From: Desmonostoc vinosum HA7617-LM4
GTDB taxonomy: Bacteria > Cyanobacteriota > Cyanobacteriia > Cyanobacteriales > Nostocaceae
Reading direction: 5' to 3'
Assembly: GCA_019359515.1 (NCBI GenBank)
Contig: JAHHHC010000020.1
Location: forward strand, 42,944 to 106,943
DNA: 64,000 bases
In this document: piece by piece, positions 17,125-25,977 of the stretch
Numbering within the stretch: position 1 is the stretch's first letter
Layout: every line of letters begins with the position of its first letter
Made by a program: the position numbers and the translations under genes
The notes under the pieces: generated by a model
Seen by the model: only the letters and a program-made list of their open reading frames with translations
What the model was told of the DNA's origin: nothing
Database searches by the model: none

Positions 17125-18753
17125 ATGAAATTTGATTATGCATTAGTGCCAGCTCTAACAGGAATAGCGATCGCTTCTATTCAACCACAAATTGCTATAG
17201 CCCTATCCTCAGCGGAAGTGGCTAAACTAGCAAAAGCAATTACGGTGCAGATAGACTATAAAGATGCTCCCGGTTCAGGAGTAATTATTCAAAAAGAGGG
17301 CAATATTTATACTGTTTTAACTGCTCAGCACGTAGTACAAACCCCAGCTAAATATGACATTGTGACCCCAGATGGTCAGCGTTATGCACTCAAATACAGC
17401 ACTGTAAAAAAACTACCAAATATAGATTTAGCTGTTGTTCAGTTTACCAGTAGTCAAAGTTACGCTGTTGCCAAGATGGGTAATTCCGATGAATCTCCCG
17501 AAGGAACAACCACTTATGTAGCTGGTTTTCCACAAGCGACGGCAGCAATTTCCAATACGATTTACAATTTCACTGATGGGCGAATTACTGCTAATGCCTC
17601 AAAACCGCTGCGTGACGGTTACGCTTTGGTGTATAGTAATGTGACTTTACCGGGGATGAGTGGCGGCCCGGTGTTAAACGAAAAAGGTGAATTGATTGGA
17701 ATTCATGGTAGAGGAGATGAAGCAGATATCGAAACCTCGAAAATCAATTCTAGCGTTGCATATATCAAATCAGGCTTTAATTTGGGGATTCCAATTAATA
17801 CCTTTTTAAGACTGTCAGCTAAAGTTGGGGTAAATACAGGTGTCAGTCCTCCTAAGATACCTGTGGTGACAGCACCGAAAGCTGACGACTTCTACATTCA
17901 AGGTGGATCTAAGTATGATCGAGGCGATTTGAATGGTGCAGTAGCCGATTTCACTAATGCTATCAAGATTAATCCTAAATATTTCCAAGCTTATAATAAC
18001 CGAGGAGTTGCTCGTTCCGCTTTAGGGGATAAACAAGGAGCAATCACCGATTTCAATCAAGCCTTAAAAATTAATCCCAATTATACTTATGCCTACATCG
18101 GCCGGGGAAATGTTCGTGATGATTTAGGAGAAAAGCAGCAAGCGATCGCCGACTATACCCAAGCCCTCAAGCTTAATCCTAACTTTGTTTATGCTCATTA
18201 CAACCGAGGAATTACCCGCTCTGCCTTGGGAGACAAACAAGGAGCAATAGCCGATTTCACCACAGCTATTAAGATTGATCCCAACTTTGCCAATGCCTAC
18301 AACAACCGGGGAGTTGTCCGTAATGAGTTGCAAGATCCACAGCAAGCAATTGCCGATTTCAATCAAGCTTTAAAAATTAATCCCAACTTTGCCCAAGCCT
18401 ACTATAATCGGGGAGTTGCCCGCTCTGCTTTGGGAGACAAACAAGCGGCAATTGCAGATTATACCCAAGCTATCAAGCTTAATCCCAACGATGCCCAAGC
18501 CTATAATAATCGGGGAAATGCCCGTTCTGCCTTGGGAGATAAACAAGGGGCAATTGAAGATTACAACCAAGGGCTAAAGATTAATCCCAATGATGCTTAT
18601 GCCTACAATAACCGGGGAGTTGCTCGTTTTGCCTTGGGGGATACACAAGGGGCAGTGGCGGATTTACAGCAAGCCGCAAACCTGTTTCGCACCCAGGGAA
18701 ATGAACAGCTTTACCGGAAAACGCTCAACCAGCTAGAACGATTGACGCGGTGA
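17125..18753 (+). CDS. exported trypsin-like serine protease with TPR repeats
   Basis: The protein has an N-terminal hydrophobic signal (ALVPALTGIAIASIQP), then a trypsin-fold domain with catalytic His in LTAQHVV, Asp in NIDLAVVQF and Ser in PGMSGGPV. About eight TPR units follow from residue 255 to the end (A-Y-N-N-R-G-x-A-R-S-A-L-G-D-K-Q-x-A-I pattern). Repeats are highly alike at DNA level, suggesting recent duplication. The TPR tail probably recruits substrate or partners in the periplasm. The frame opens at TTG 17101, about 20 bases after AAGGAG; ATG 17125 gives a better signal peptide but lies further from that site, so the start is uncertain. Confidence 0.88.
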   Translation: MKFDYALVPALTGIAIASIQPQIAIALSSAEVAKLAKAITVQIDYKDAPGSGVIIQKEGNIYTVLTAQHVVQTPAKYDIVTPDGQRYALKYSTVKKLPNIDLAVVQFTSSQSYAVAKMGNSDESPEGTTTYVAGFPQATAAISNTIYNFTDGRITANASKPLRDGYALVYSNVTLPGMSGGPVLNEKGELIGIHGRGDEADIETSKINSSVAYIKSGFNLGIPINTFLRLSAKVGVNTGVSPPKIPVVTAPKADDFYIQGGSKYDRGDLNGAVADFTNAIKINPKYFQAYNNRGVARSALGDKQGAITDFNQALKINPNYTYAYIGRGNVRDDLGEKQQAIADYTQALKLNPNFVYAHYNRGITRSALGDKQGAIADFTTAIKIDPNFANAYNNRGVVRNELQDPQQAIADFNQALKINPNFAQAYYNRGVARSALGDKQAAIADYTQAIKLNPNDAQAYNNRGNARSALGDKQGAIEDYNQGLKINPNDAYAYNNRGVARFALGDTQGAVADLQQAANLFRTQGNEQLYRKTLNQLERLTR

Positions 18754-18861
18754 CACGGAACTGGGAATTAAAACTTACGTTTAATGTGAATTATGAATTA
18801 AACCCTAAGTAGTGTGAAGATGCTGGAAAATTATAGATATTGCAGTAAAGCAGAACCAACT

Positions 18862-19182
18862 ATGACTGAAGCAAAGTCTACTCGCACAGTGCGTCGGGGA
18901 AGAATATTCCCCTCAATCCAGTGGACAGAAGAACAGAAAGCCAAACGTCGAGCAGAACGCGAGAATTTTCATCAACGTAGCCAGGTAATTTTTGAGCGCA
19001 TTAAGCCAGAGTATATCCAAACTCACTACAACTGGTATGTGGTTGTTGAACCTGAAAGTGGAAACTATTTTATTGACCTTGACGAAGAAGTAGCTATGCT
19101 TTTGGCACGCCAGAAGCACCCCGGTACTGTACCATTGTTTCTCTTCCGAATGAATGAAACAGGGGTTTCTGGAACTATATGA
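18862..19182 (+). CDS. small conserved-type protein paired with a retropepsin-like gene
   Basis: The 106-residue protein (from ATG 18862; the frame opens at 18814) is basic at the N-terminus (RTVRRGRIFPSIQW, EEQKAKRRAERENFHQR) and has a compact C-terminal half with YNWYVVVEPESGNYFIDLDE. No family name can be given. Its stop overlaps the start of the next gene by four bases (ATGA), so the two are translationally coupled. The pattern of a small basic protein followed by an aspartyl-protease-like protein recurs in cyanobacteria and could be a processing or toxin-antitoxin-like pair; that is inference. Confidence 0.75.
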   Translation: MTEAKSTRTVRRGRIFPSIQWTEEQKAKRRAERENFHQRSQVIFERIKPEYIQTHYNWYVVVEPESGNYFIDLDEEVAMLLARQKHPGTVPLFLFRMNETGVSGTI

Positions 19183-19544
19183 TACATGGGTTGTTCGGCA
19201 ATGATGACGAGCTGGTTTTTGAGATTGAGCTGATTGGTGCAGATGGATTAGAACTACCAATTGATGTGATTTTAGATACAGGATTTTCTGGCTGGTTGGC
19301 TATTGACGAACAAGACTTACAGGGACTTGATTGGATTTACGTGCAGACACGAGCGTTGCGAACTGCACGGGGAGAGGTAGATTTTAACATCTATGCAGGT
19401 CTTGTAAGAATCGACGGGCAAACTTTTGATATTCCTATTCATGTAGGTGAAGGAGTGTCAGAAGTTTTACTGGGTCGCCAGTGGTTAAAAAATCGACGCT
19501 TGATTGTGGATATGCCGTGTGGGGTGTTAACGCTGGGATCTTGA
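19179..19544 (+). CDS. clan AA (retropepsin-like) aspartyl protease
   Basis: The 121-residue protein has the single-domain aspartyl protease motif LPIDVILDTGFSGWLAID, with catalytic Asp in DTGFSG, and the downstream hydrophobic-hydrophobic-Gly element LLGRQWL. One DTG per chain implies a homodimer, as in retroviral proteases. It has no signal peptide and would act in the cytosol. It overlaps the preceding gene by 4 bases. Substrate unknown; the upstream partner is the obvious candidate. Confidence 0.8.
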   Translation: MIHGLFGNDDELVFEIELIGADGLELPIDVILDTGFSGWLAIDEQDLQGLDWIYVQTRALRTARGEVDFNIYAGLVRIDGQTFDIPIHVGEGVSEVLLGRQWLKNRRLIVDMPCGVLTLGS

Positions 19545-19584
19545 TATTAGCATCAATTCCCCAATTCCCCATTCCCAATCCTTT

Positions 19585-21018
19585 TCATGCTGGTTTCCAA
19601 GTGCCGTGGAAACTGTGAGGTATGACGCTGGGTAATCCCAGTTGACAAACTGGTTCTGCCTCTAGGCGATCGCAATCAAATACCCAAACTTCGCTACTAT
19701 GGGCATTACCATCATAAACAACCACAATTACCCAACCCTGTTGTGGGTTTTGGCTATCTTGAGCGTGTATGGGTTCACTGACATAGCGATTTGCTCCTAA
19801 GTCCGCCTCAGTGAAGGTTTCAGTTTGATAATCAAACCGGGTAATAACTCCAAACAAGTCTTTTTGGATATCTGCTGTGGGTGAGAGTGATGATACATAA
19901 GTGTATCGCCAAGGTTGCCCGACTTGCGATCGCTCGACCACGGGAAACTCACACTTGCGATGGAAAACTTCCTCAATGGCTGTCACTTTAGCTGTTTGGG
20001 GATTAAGGCGGATTTGATACAATGTTCCGCGAGAAAGCGTGTGCGTCTCGCCAGTCACAATTTCTCTAAGAAACTCATTAGTTTGGTGAAAGTCAGAATA
20101 CCTCACCAAATCTAGAACTACTGTCCCTTGATCATCTTCATAGCCGTTGCCAAAATGCCAATTAAACCAAGGTTCTGTTTCACCGCGACTTACTAAAGAT
20201 AAATTTTCACGATCAAAAATTAACACTTGGGTTCCTAGTTGGGGTTTCCACAATAGTGATTCACTAAAAGTAGTCAACCCAGCTAGCATGGAGAAAGTTT
20301 TCATTCCCATTGGAGGGACAAAAAACACCAAATATTTTTGCGTTAAGACAAAATCATGGATGACAGAATAGCGGTCTAATTTGAAAGCCGTTTTTTGGTT
20401 AATTTTACCAGTGCGATCGCTTTTATAAAGATTCAGTTGTACGGAACCTGCAATACTGACTCCAAAGTTAAAAATTTCACCTGTATGTGGATCACGCTTG
20501 TAATGAGCAGAATAGGGTAATCTGTCCAAAGCACCTAAATCATCCAAACCTTTTGTTTCTAAGGTTTCTAGGTCGAGGGCATAAGGATTGGTTGCTTCCC
20601 ATAAAGCCAAAAGTTTATCAGGTAATGCCAACACCGAGGTATTGGCTGCATTCTTAATCTGCTGATGCCAACGCTGCCAAATTGGCCCTGGTGTGTTCGT
20701 TCCATAAACACCGTAGAGAAACCTGCCTGCTTGGCTTTCAGCTTGATATTCTGCTGTTTGGACGTAGCGATAAACTCCGGTGGCACCTGCATCATTAAAA
20801 TGGACAGCCAAAATGGCCCCATCCCCATCAAACCAATGTCCTAGACGCTTACCACCACGTTCTAATCGAGCCGGGCCATTGCGGTAAAGCGTGCCACGTA
20901 AGCCATCGGGAATTTTGCCGGAGATAATAGGCAGTGGCGTGGGTGGAAACTCACTCGCTGGTTGAGCGATCGCACCTGCCCAAGATTTTTTTATTGACTT
21001 TTGAATAGTTGTATGCAT
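19585..21018 (-). CDS. carotenoid cleavage oxygenase
   Basis: This 477-residue member of the carotenoid oxygenase/RPE65 family is a seven-bladed propeller with a non-haem iron held by four histidines. Candidate ligands are in YSAHYKRDPHTGE, YSVIHDFVLT, WFNWHFGNGYED and VIPHSFHGTW. The start GTLYRNGPARLERGG and HWFDGDGAI are family hallmarks. It cleaves carotenoids or apocarotenoids to aldehydes and is close in style to the Nostoc CCD enzymes. There is no signal peptide; a membrane-facing patch is expected. It lies 11 bases downstream of the slipin gene on the same strand, so the two are probably co-transcribed. Confidence 0.9.
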   Translation of the reverse strand: MHTTIQKSIKKSWAGAIAQPASEFPPTPLPIISGKIPDGLRGTLYRNGPARLERGGKRLGHWFDGDGAILAVHFNDAGATGVYRYVQTAEYQAESQAGRFLYGVYGTNTPGPIWQRWHQQIKNAANTSVLALPDKLLALWEATNPYALDLETLETKGLDDLGALDRLPYSAHYKRDPHTGEIFNFGVSIAGSVQLNLYKSDRTGKINQKTAFKLDRYSVIHDFVLTQKYLVFFVPPMGMKTFSMLAGLTTFSESLLWKPQLGTQVLIFDRENLSLVSRGETEPWFNWHFGNGYEDDQGTVVLDLVRYSDFHQTNEFLREIVTGETHTLSRGTLYQIRLNPQTAKVTAIEEVFHRKCEFPVVERSQVGQPWRYTYVSSLSPTADIQKDLFGVITRFDYQTETFTEADLGANRYVSEPIHAQDSQNPQQGWVIVVVYDGNAHSSEVWVFDCDRLEAEPVCQLGLPSVIPHSFHGTWKPA

Positions 21019-21029
21019 GTTAACAATAA

Positions 21030-21794
21030 TTATTTCTGTTCTGGATTGGGAAGAGAATCTGACAAACGTCTAGCTAAATTCATAAAATCTGAAGGGATCA
21101 TGATTAAAGTCGTGGTATTATTTTCTGCTCCTATTTCTGTGAGCATTTGTAGTCTTCGTAATTCTAAAGCCGCTGGATTTTCTACAATCAATTGCGAAGC
21201 TTCTGCTAATTTTATCGAAGCTTCTTGTTCTGCTGAAGCTTTAATTATGCGAGCGCGTTTTTCTCGAATTGCTTCTGCTTCCTTTGCCATTGCTCGTTGC
21301 ATAGCTAAGGGAATTTCGACATCTTTCATTTCTACTCTTTCGATGACGATTCCCCAAGGTTCAGTAATTTCATCTACGATTTCTTGTACCTTAATATTGA
21401 TTTTATCGCGGTTTTGCAAAACATCATCCAAAATATTTTGGCCCACAACATTGCGTAAAGTAGTCAGAGCAGTTTGATAAACAGCTAACTGATAGTTTTC
21501 TACTTTGTTAATTGCTTTGGATGCGTCGAGAATGCGATAGTATAAAACAGCATTCACTTTGATAGTGACACTATCGGCAGTTACAGTTTCTTGCGGTTCA
21601 ATATTCACCGTTTTAGTCCGAATATCGACCTGAGCTTTTTGATCTACTAGGGGAATAATCCAATATAAACCAGGGCCGCGAACACCATTTATTCTCCCTA
21701 AGCGAAAGATTACACCACGCTGATATTCCCGATCTAGCTTAAATCCTGTGACGAATATTACCAGGGCCACAATAAGACCAGCGAAAGTTTCCAT
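21030..21794 (-). CDS. slipin/stomatin-like SPFH protein
   Basis: The 254-residue protein has one N-terminal membrane helix (about 5-18) and a band-7/SPFH domain: ERVEMKDVEIPLAMQRAM, VVGQNILDDVLQNRDKINIK and RRLQMLTEIGAEN are typical of slipins. Such proteins form oligomeric membrane scaffolds and often pair with NfeD proteases. No nfeD gene is adjacent here. It is upstream of the carotenoid oxygenase on the same strand with an 11-base gap, hinting at a membrane or lipid-related unit. Start at ATG 21794. Confidence 0.88.
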   Translation of the reverse strand: METFAGLIVALVIFVTGFKLDREYQRGVIFRLGRINGVRGPGLYWIIPLVDQKAQVDIRTKTVNIEPQETVTADSVTIKVNAVLYYRILDASKAINKVENYQLAVYQTALTTLRNVVGQNILDDVLQNRDKINIKVQEIVDEITEPWGIVIERVEMKDVEIPLAMQRAMAKEAEAIREKRARIIKASAEQEASIKLAEASQLIVENPAALELRRLQMLTEIGAENNTTTLIMIPSDFMNLARRLSDSLPNPEQK

Positions 21795-22008
21795 GTGTCA
21801 TACAGCTAATGATAGGTAACTCTATTCTATACTTGGGCTAAATGTACGGAAGTGAATTCTTTACATAAGGATAGATATGTAAAATAACTTACTTGGAAAT
21901 AATAGTTAATGCTGGCGATCGCTTAAATAAATCTTTTTTGTGTTATTCGCATTTGTACAGTTTATTTAAAAATCCTGAGAAAAACATTTTTTAATTACAA
22001 CTTTAAAT

Positions 22009-22674
22009 ATGAAAATCTATCAACGTCATGCTTGGCCCCAGACGCTAGAGGAAGCTATAGCTATTCAAGAAAAGTTACGAGAAGAAGTAATTATAGAAGA
22101 TCAATTTCCAGAACCTATCAAATATGTTGCTGGCGTAGATATGGGCTTTGAAGCTGATGGCACAATTAGTCGTGCAGCGGTAGCTGTGTTGAATTTTCCT
22201 GATTTACAAATGGTTGAGACAAGTTTGGCACATCGTCCCACCTTGTTTCCTTATATACCTGGTTTTCTCTCGTTTCGAGAAATTCCAGCAGTTCTTGATG
22301 CTTTAGAGAAGGTAAAAACAACACCAGATATCATTCTGTGCGATGGCCAAGGAATTGCTCATCCCAGAAGATTAGGTATAGCTTGTCATCTAGGCATAAT
22401 TGCAGATATACCGACGATTGGTGTAGCAAAATCATTATTAATTGGCAAACATGCAGAGTTGTCAGAAATCAAAGGCAGTTGGCAACCACTCATTCATAAA
22501 GGTGAAACAATAGGAGCAGTATTAAGAACACGCACAGCAGTAAAACCCGTATATGTCTCCAGTGGTCATAAAATCAGTCTGCCTACAGCAATTAACTATG
22601 TATTGCGCTGCACACCAAAATATCGATTGCCAGAAACTACACGCATTGCTGATAAATTAGCATCTTCGAGATAG
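22009..22674 (+). CDS. nfi: endonuclease V (deoxyinosine 3'-endonuclease)
   Basis: This 221-residue enzyme cuts DNA at the second phosphodiester 3' to deoxyinosine during repair of deaminated adenine. The RNase H-like active site is visible: Asp44 in YVAGVDMGF, Glu91 in SFREIPA and Asp112 in CDGQGIAHPRR, with His118 nearby. The wedge motif PYIPGFLSFRE at 81-91 separates the strands at the lesion. Length matches the family. A single-gene unit with a 214-base AT-rich upstream region shared with the slipin gene. Confidence 0.93.
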   Translation: MKIYQRHAWPQTLEEAIAIQEKLREEVIIEDQFPEPIKYVAGVDMGFEADGTISRAAVAVLNFPDLQMVETSLAHRPTLFPYIPGFLSFREIPAVLDALEKVKTTPDIILCDGQGIAHPRRLGIACHLGIIADIPTIGVAKSLLIGKHAELSEIKGSWQPLIHKGETIGAVLRTRTAVKPVYVSSGHKISLPTAINYVLRCTPKYRLPETTRIADKLASSR

Positions 22675-22980
22675 CACAATCCGCTTTGATTTTTGAGCTT
22701 ATTTGCGTAGGTAGGGAGTAGAGAATTAGCATTTTCGAGTTGAGGGCGAGTTTTTTCACCAAATCAAATAAGAGCTTTATAGAATCCCACGTGATAAATC
22801 ATGTAACGAAGGCACGAAAATACCTCTTCCCCCACTCACCACTTCCCACTTCCCACTTTCTATTTCTAATGTTATTTTGTTTAAATTTTTCCTAAATACT
22901 TGCTTGCTTCTAGTGACTCATGTTAGGAATCGCACAGGAAGAAGTTGAAGTAGCTAAATACGAGTTACAAAGTTAAAACA
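22675..22980. other. 306-base spacer, nothing assigned
   Basis: The stretch holds a pyrimidine-rich CCCACTTCCCACTT repeat near 22830-22858 and a short frame at 22920. No gene, strong hairpin or promoter can be supported. Confidence 0.4.
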
Positions 22981-23592
22981 ATGAACGCACTAACTCTACG
23001 GTGGTACGATGCAGGCCAAGATAAAACTCAAGATATTTATGAACAACAGCAAAGTAAAAATCCCGGCACAGTCCGTATTGGTCGCGATCCACTGCGATGC
23101 GACATTGTTGTGAGTAATCCTACCGTATCCGGACTACATGTTGAGATATTTTTTTATAATCAACAGCAATGCTTTTATATTAGAAACCTGCGATCGCAAA
23201 ATCCCCCGATCATAAATGGACAGCAACTAGCTCAAGGTGAAATACCTCTAAACGAAGGTGCTGTGATTTTTTTAGGACAAATGAAATTTCAAGTAACTCG
23301 TGTTGCAATCGACAATGGCGTACCTGCAACACTCATAGTCACACCCCAATCAAAGCCTGTAGCAAACCCTACCCCCCCAGTATTCTCACAACCACCAGCA
23401 CAACATCAACATCACCAACATCATCAACATCACTATCATCCACAAACGCCCCCTGCGCCTCCACCAGGGGTTTATGGTCTAGAGTGTCCCAAATGCCACA
23501 GAATTTCCTCAACAGAAAACCTCCAAATTGGCTGTCCCTGGTGCGGCACATCTCTAGCTGCGGCGATAAGTGTTTTGGTAGCACCCAAGTGA
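22981..23592 (+). CDS. FHA-domain protein with His-rich linker and zinc ribbon
   Basis: The 203-residue protein has an FHA phosphothreonine-binding domain at about 7-108 (RIGRDPLRCDIVVSNPTVSG, LHVEIFF, IINGQ). A Pro-rich linker contains a histidine cluster at 142-153 (HQHHQHHQHHYH) that could bind metal. The tail has four cysteines (C169, C172, C185, C188) in zinc-ribbon spacing. It should recognise a phosphothreonine partner. The following gene also starts with an FHA domain, so the pair probably acts in one Ser/Thr kinase-controlled process. No kinase gene is adjacent. Confidence 0.87.
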   Translation: MNALTLRWYDAGQDKTQDIYEQQQSKNPGTVRIGRDPLRCDIVVSNPTVSGLHVEIFFYNQQQCFYIRNLRSQNPPIINGQQLAQGEIPLNEGAVIFLGQMKFQVTRVAIDNGVPATLIVTPQSKPVANPTPPVFSQPPAQHQHHQHHQHHYHPQTPPAPPPGVYGLECPKCHRISSTENLQIGCPWCGTSLAAAISVLVAPK

Positions 23593-23789
23593 GGGGAATG
23601 AGGGGGAAGACGCAAACAGAGGGAGACGCGGTGAGTCCAGTGTTGCGGGAGGGTTTCCCTCCGCAGACAACTGGCGAACCCGTAAGGGGGACACGGAGAA
23701 ACTTTCATTTATATTCCCCGCGTCCCCACGTCCCCATGTCCCCGTGTCCTCTTCATTCCCAATTCCCAATAACAAATGACAAATGACCA
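23593..23789. repeat. repeat-filled spacer between the two FHA genes
   Basis: The 197 bases contain GGGAGACGCGGTGA and GACACGGAGAAAC words, a CCGCGTCCCCACGTCCCC tract and a terminal TGACAAATGACC tandem repeat. They are typical Nostoc-type spacer repeats; several open frames cross them on both strands and are not credible genes. Confidence 0.65.
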
Positions 23790-25754
23790 ATGACTAACAC
23801 ACAAATCCAATTAAGTTGGGAAGATCCAGCAACGGGGGAACGGCGAGAACCAAAGTTGAATTTACCCGTCGCTTTTGGTAGAGAATTCGCCCGTTTACCT
23901 GTTGAACTTGCAGGAGCGAGGGTTTCTCGGATGCTGCTCAATAGTAACGAAGTTTCTCGTTACCACGCCTTAATTGAGTGGCAACAAAATCAGCTAGTGG
24001 TAACTGACCAAGGCAGTGTTAACGGTATATTTGTTAACGGTCAAAAACAAACAAGCAGCGTATTGACTAATGGCGATACATTGCAAGTTGGCCCATACAT
24101 AATGACAGTAGCGATCGCAGCTGCTAATACATATACACCAGAACCAGATACTACTCCCCCTTCGGCGATTCATTTTAATCCTAATACTAATATCCCCGAC
24201 CCCAGATTACCGCCACCTTTGCCTGCGATACCTCAAGGAAGCAATTTCCCACCACCAATCTTTCAGGCAGAAAAGGTTCCTCCTCAAGCGCTTTATGCTA
24301 CGGGCTTGCCTGTGGATGAATGTGATTATCTGGCAATGGGGGGTGGATTGGGTAGCTATATTTGGGCTGATTATCTACGAATCAGTGGTGTCCGTGCCGA
24401 AAAGATTATGGCTTTAGGATTAGAAGCCGAGCCTTATGCTCGTTACAGACGCCTGTGTCAGAATTCCCAAATTCCTTTACATGAAAGACTACGTTCTAAT
24501 TCTGACTCTTGTCCTGATAATATTTGGGGCTGGCCTAGCTATGCTTGGCGAGAGGCTTGGCGTGACTTCACCAACGGCAAGCTAAAATCAGCATCGCGGT
24601 ATCTATGGCAGGTGTTTGCTGAACCGACTTTTGCCGAAACATATACACCCCGTTCTGGTAATGTTTTCGACTCCATAGACCGGGAAGCGAAGCGCATTGG
24701 CTGGGATCGAATTTATCGTTATGGACGTGTGAGAGGAATTCGCAAAACCGATGATGGTAGATATTGCGTCGCCTATTCTCGTGGCCAAGGAAATCATGCT
24801 TTTGTAATTAGTCGTTATTTACACTTAGCCACAGGGTATCCAGCTATTCAATTTCTCCAAGATTTACAAGCTTACAGAGAAAAATATCAAGATTTTAAAT
24901 CCGTTGTCAATGCTTATGAAACACACACCCACGTTTATGAACAACTAGAAAGACAGGGTGGGACTGTGTTAATGCGTGGACGCGGGATTGTCGCTTCGCG
25001 TATTCTCCAGCGAATTTATGAAGCTAGAAAGAAAAATCGCAATATTACAGTATTGCATTTGATGCGATCGGCTAAACCCCAAGGCAACAAATTTCAAAAA
25101 GCTCAGCGTGCAGTCAAAAATCATTATGAATTTCAGCCCTTTAACTGGCCCAAAGGCTGTTGGGGTGGTGAACTCCGCGCCATGTTAGAAAAAGCCTCCC
25201 CCGATGAACGTCAGCGTCTAATCACAGACTGGGGTGGGACTACAACAGCCGACCGTCGTGACTGGCAGCGGATCGCAGCCCAAGGATTGAGCGAAGGTTG
25301 GTATCAAATTACCTTTGGAGAGGTACTAGGCGTAGAAAGAGATGCCCAAAACCGAACTATTACTCGTATCCAAGAAAGAGGCTTTGGGGAAATGACGCTA
25401 GCTGCTGATTTTATTATTGATGCAACTGGATTAGATGCCAAAGTCGATGCCAGTCCCCTATTGCAAGATTTAGTCCAACATCACAATTTACCCATAAATT
25501 TCTTAGGGCGGTTAGTTGTGGCGAACGATTTTGAATTATTAGAAATGCGTAATGGTAAAGGTCAGATGTATGCTGCTGGAGCAATTACCCTTGGGGGCCC
25601 CCATGCAGGCGTTGACACTTTCTTGGGCTTGCAGTATGCTGCCCTAGCCGCCGTCGATGGACTAGCCGCCGCCCGTGCGCCCGGTGTCACTCGCTTTAAT
25701 CCTGTAACTTCCTTTGGTCAGTGGTTGAAGTGGGTATTCAATCAGTCACCCTAG
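23790..25754 (+). CDS. FHA domain fused to a FAD-dependent oxidoreductase-like domain
   Basis: The 654-residue protein starts with an FHA domain (about 26-108; SRYHALIEWQQNQLVV, GSVNGIFVNGQ). A Pro-rich linker (115-175) leads to a flavoprotein monooxygenase-like domain with a dinucleotide motif GGGLGS at 184-189 (classical GxGxxG altered), GRGIVASRILQRIYE as a second nucleotide-binding element, and ADFIIDATGLDAK, the FAD-family ATG motif. The C-terminal GGPHAGVDTFLGLQYAALAA resembles the flavin-contacting end of such enzymes. The substrate is unknown. ATG 23790 lies at the end of a tandem-repeat spacer. Fusion of a phosphopeptide sensor to a flavoenzyme is unusual. Confidence 0.82.
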   Translation: MTNTQIQLSWEDPATGERREPKLNLPVAFGREFARLPVELAGARVSRMLLNSNEVSRYHALIEWQQNQLVVTDQGSVNGIFVNGQKQTSSVLTNGDTLQVGPYIMTVAIAAANTYTPEPDTTPPSAIHFNPNTNIPDPRLPPPLPAIPQGSNFPPPIFQAEKVPPQALYATGLPVDECDYLAMGGGLGSYIWADYLRISGVRAEKIMALGLEAEPYARYRRLCQNSQIPLHERLRSNSDSCPDNIWGWPSYAWREAWRDFTNGKLKSASRYLWQVFAEPTFAETYTPRSGNVFDSIDREAKRIGWDRIYRYGRVRGIRKTDDGRYCVAYSRGQGNHAFVISRYLHLATGYPAIQFLQDLQAYREKYQDFKSVVNAYETHTHVYEQLERQGGTVLMRGRGIVASRILQRIYEARKKNRNITVLHLMRSAKPQGNKFQKAQRAVKNHYEFQPFNWPKGCWGGELRAMLEKASPDERQRLITDWGGTTTADRRDWQRIAAQGLSEGWYQITFGEVLGVERDAQNRTITRIQERGFGEMTLAADFIIDATGLDAKVDASPLLQDLVQHHNLPINFLGRLVVANDFELLEMRNGKGQMYAAGAITLGGPHAGVDTFLGLQYAALAAVDGLAAARAPGVTRFNPVTSFGQWLKWVFNQSP

Positions 25755-25918
25755 CGTCTAAGCTCTTGGACATTCAAGTTACATAGTTCAAATCGCTAGA
25801 AAGACGGGGAGATGCGTAAACGCAGGGACGCAAAGATGTAATTTGAATAACTATTGGTCTGCTAATTTCACTTAGATTTTTTGTGTCCTAAAAAATAATA
25901 TTTAATTTTATTGCTTGT

Positions 25919-25942
25919 AGAGACGCGCCATAGCGCGTCTCT
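25919..25942. repeat. GAGACGCGC palindrome
   Basis: AGAGACGCGC (25919-25928) and GCGCGTCTCT (25933-25942) form a perfect 10-bp stem with a 4-base loop. This is a common dispersed hairpin of cyanobacterial spacers and may terminate the upstream transcript. It sits directly before a GTG that extends the following gene, which argues for the later ATG as the true start. Confidence 0.7.
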
Positions 25943-25977
25943 GTGTGTCAAGTCCTTCTAGGAAACTAGTATCATTT

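Noticed and set aside
23369..23941. Several frames around the spacer between the FHA genes
   Set aside because: They are shadows of the FHA genes or of the repeat spacer.
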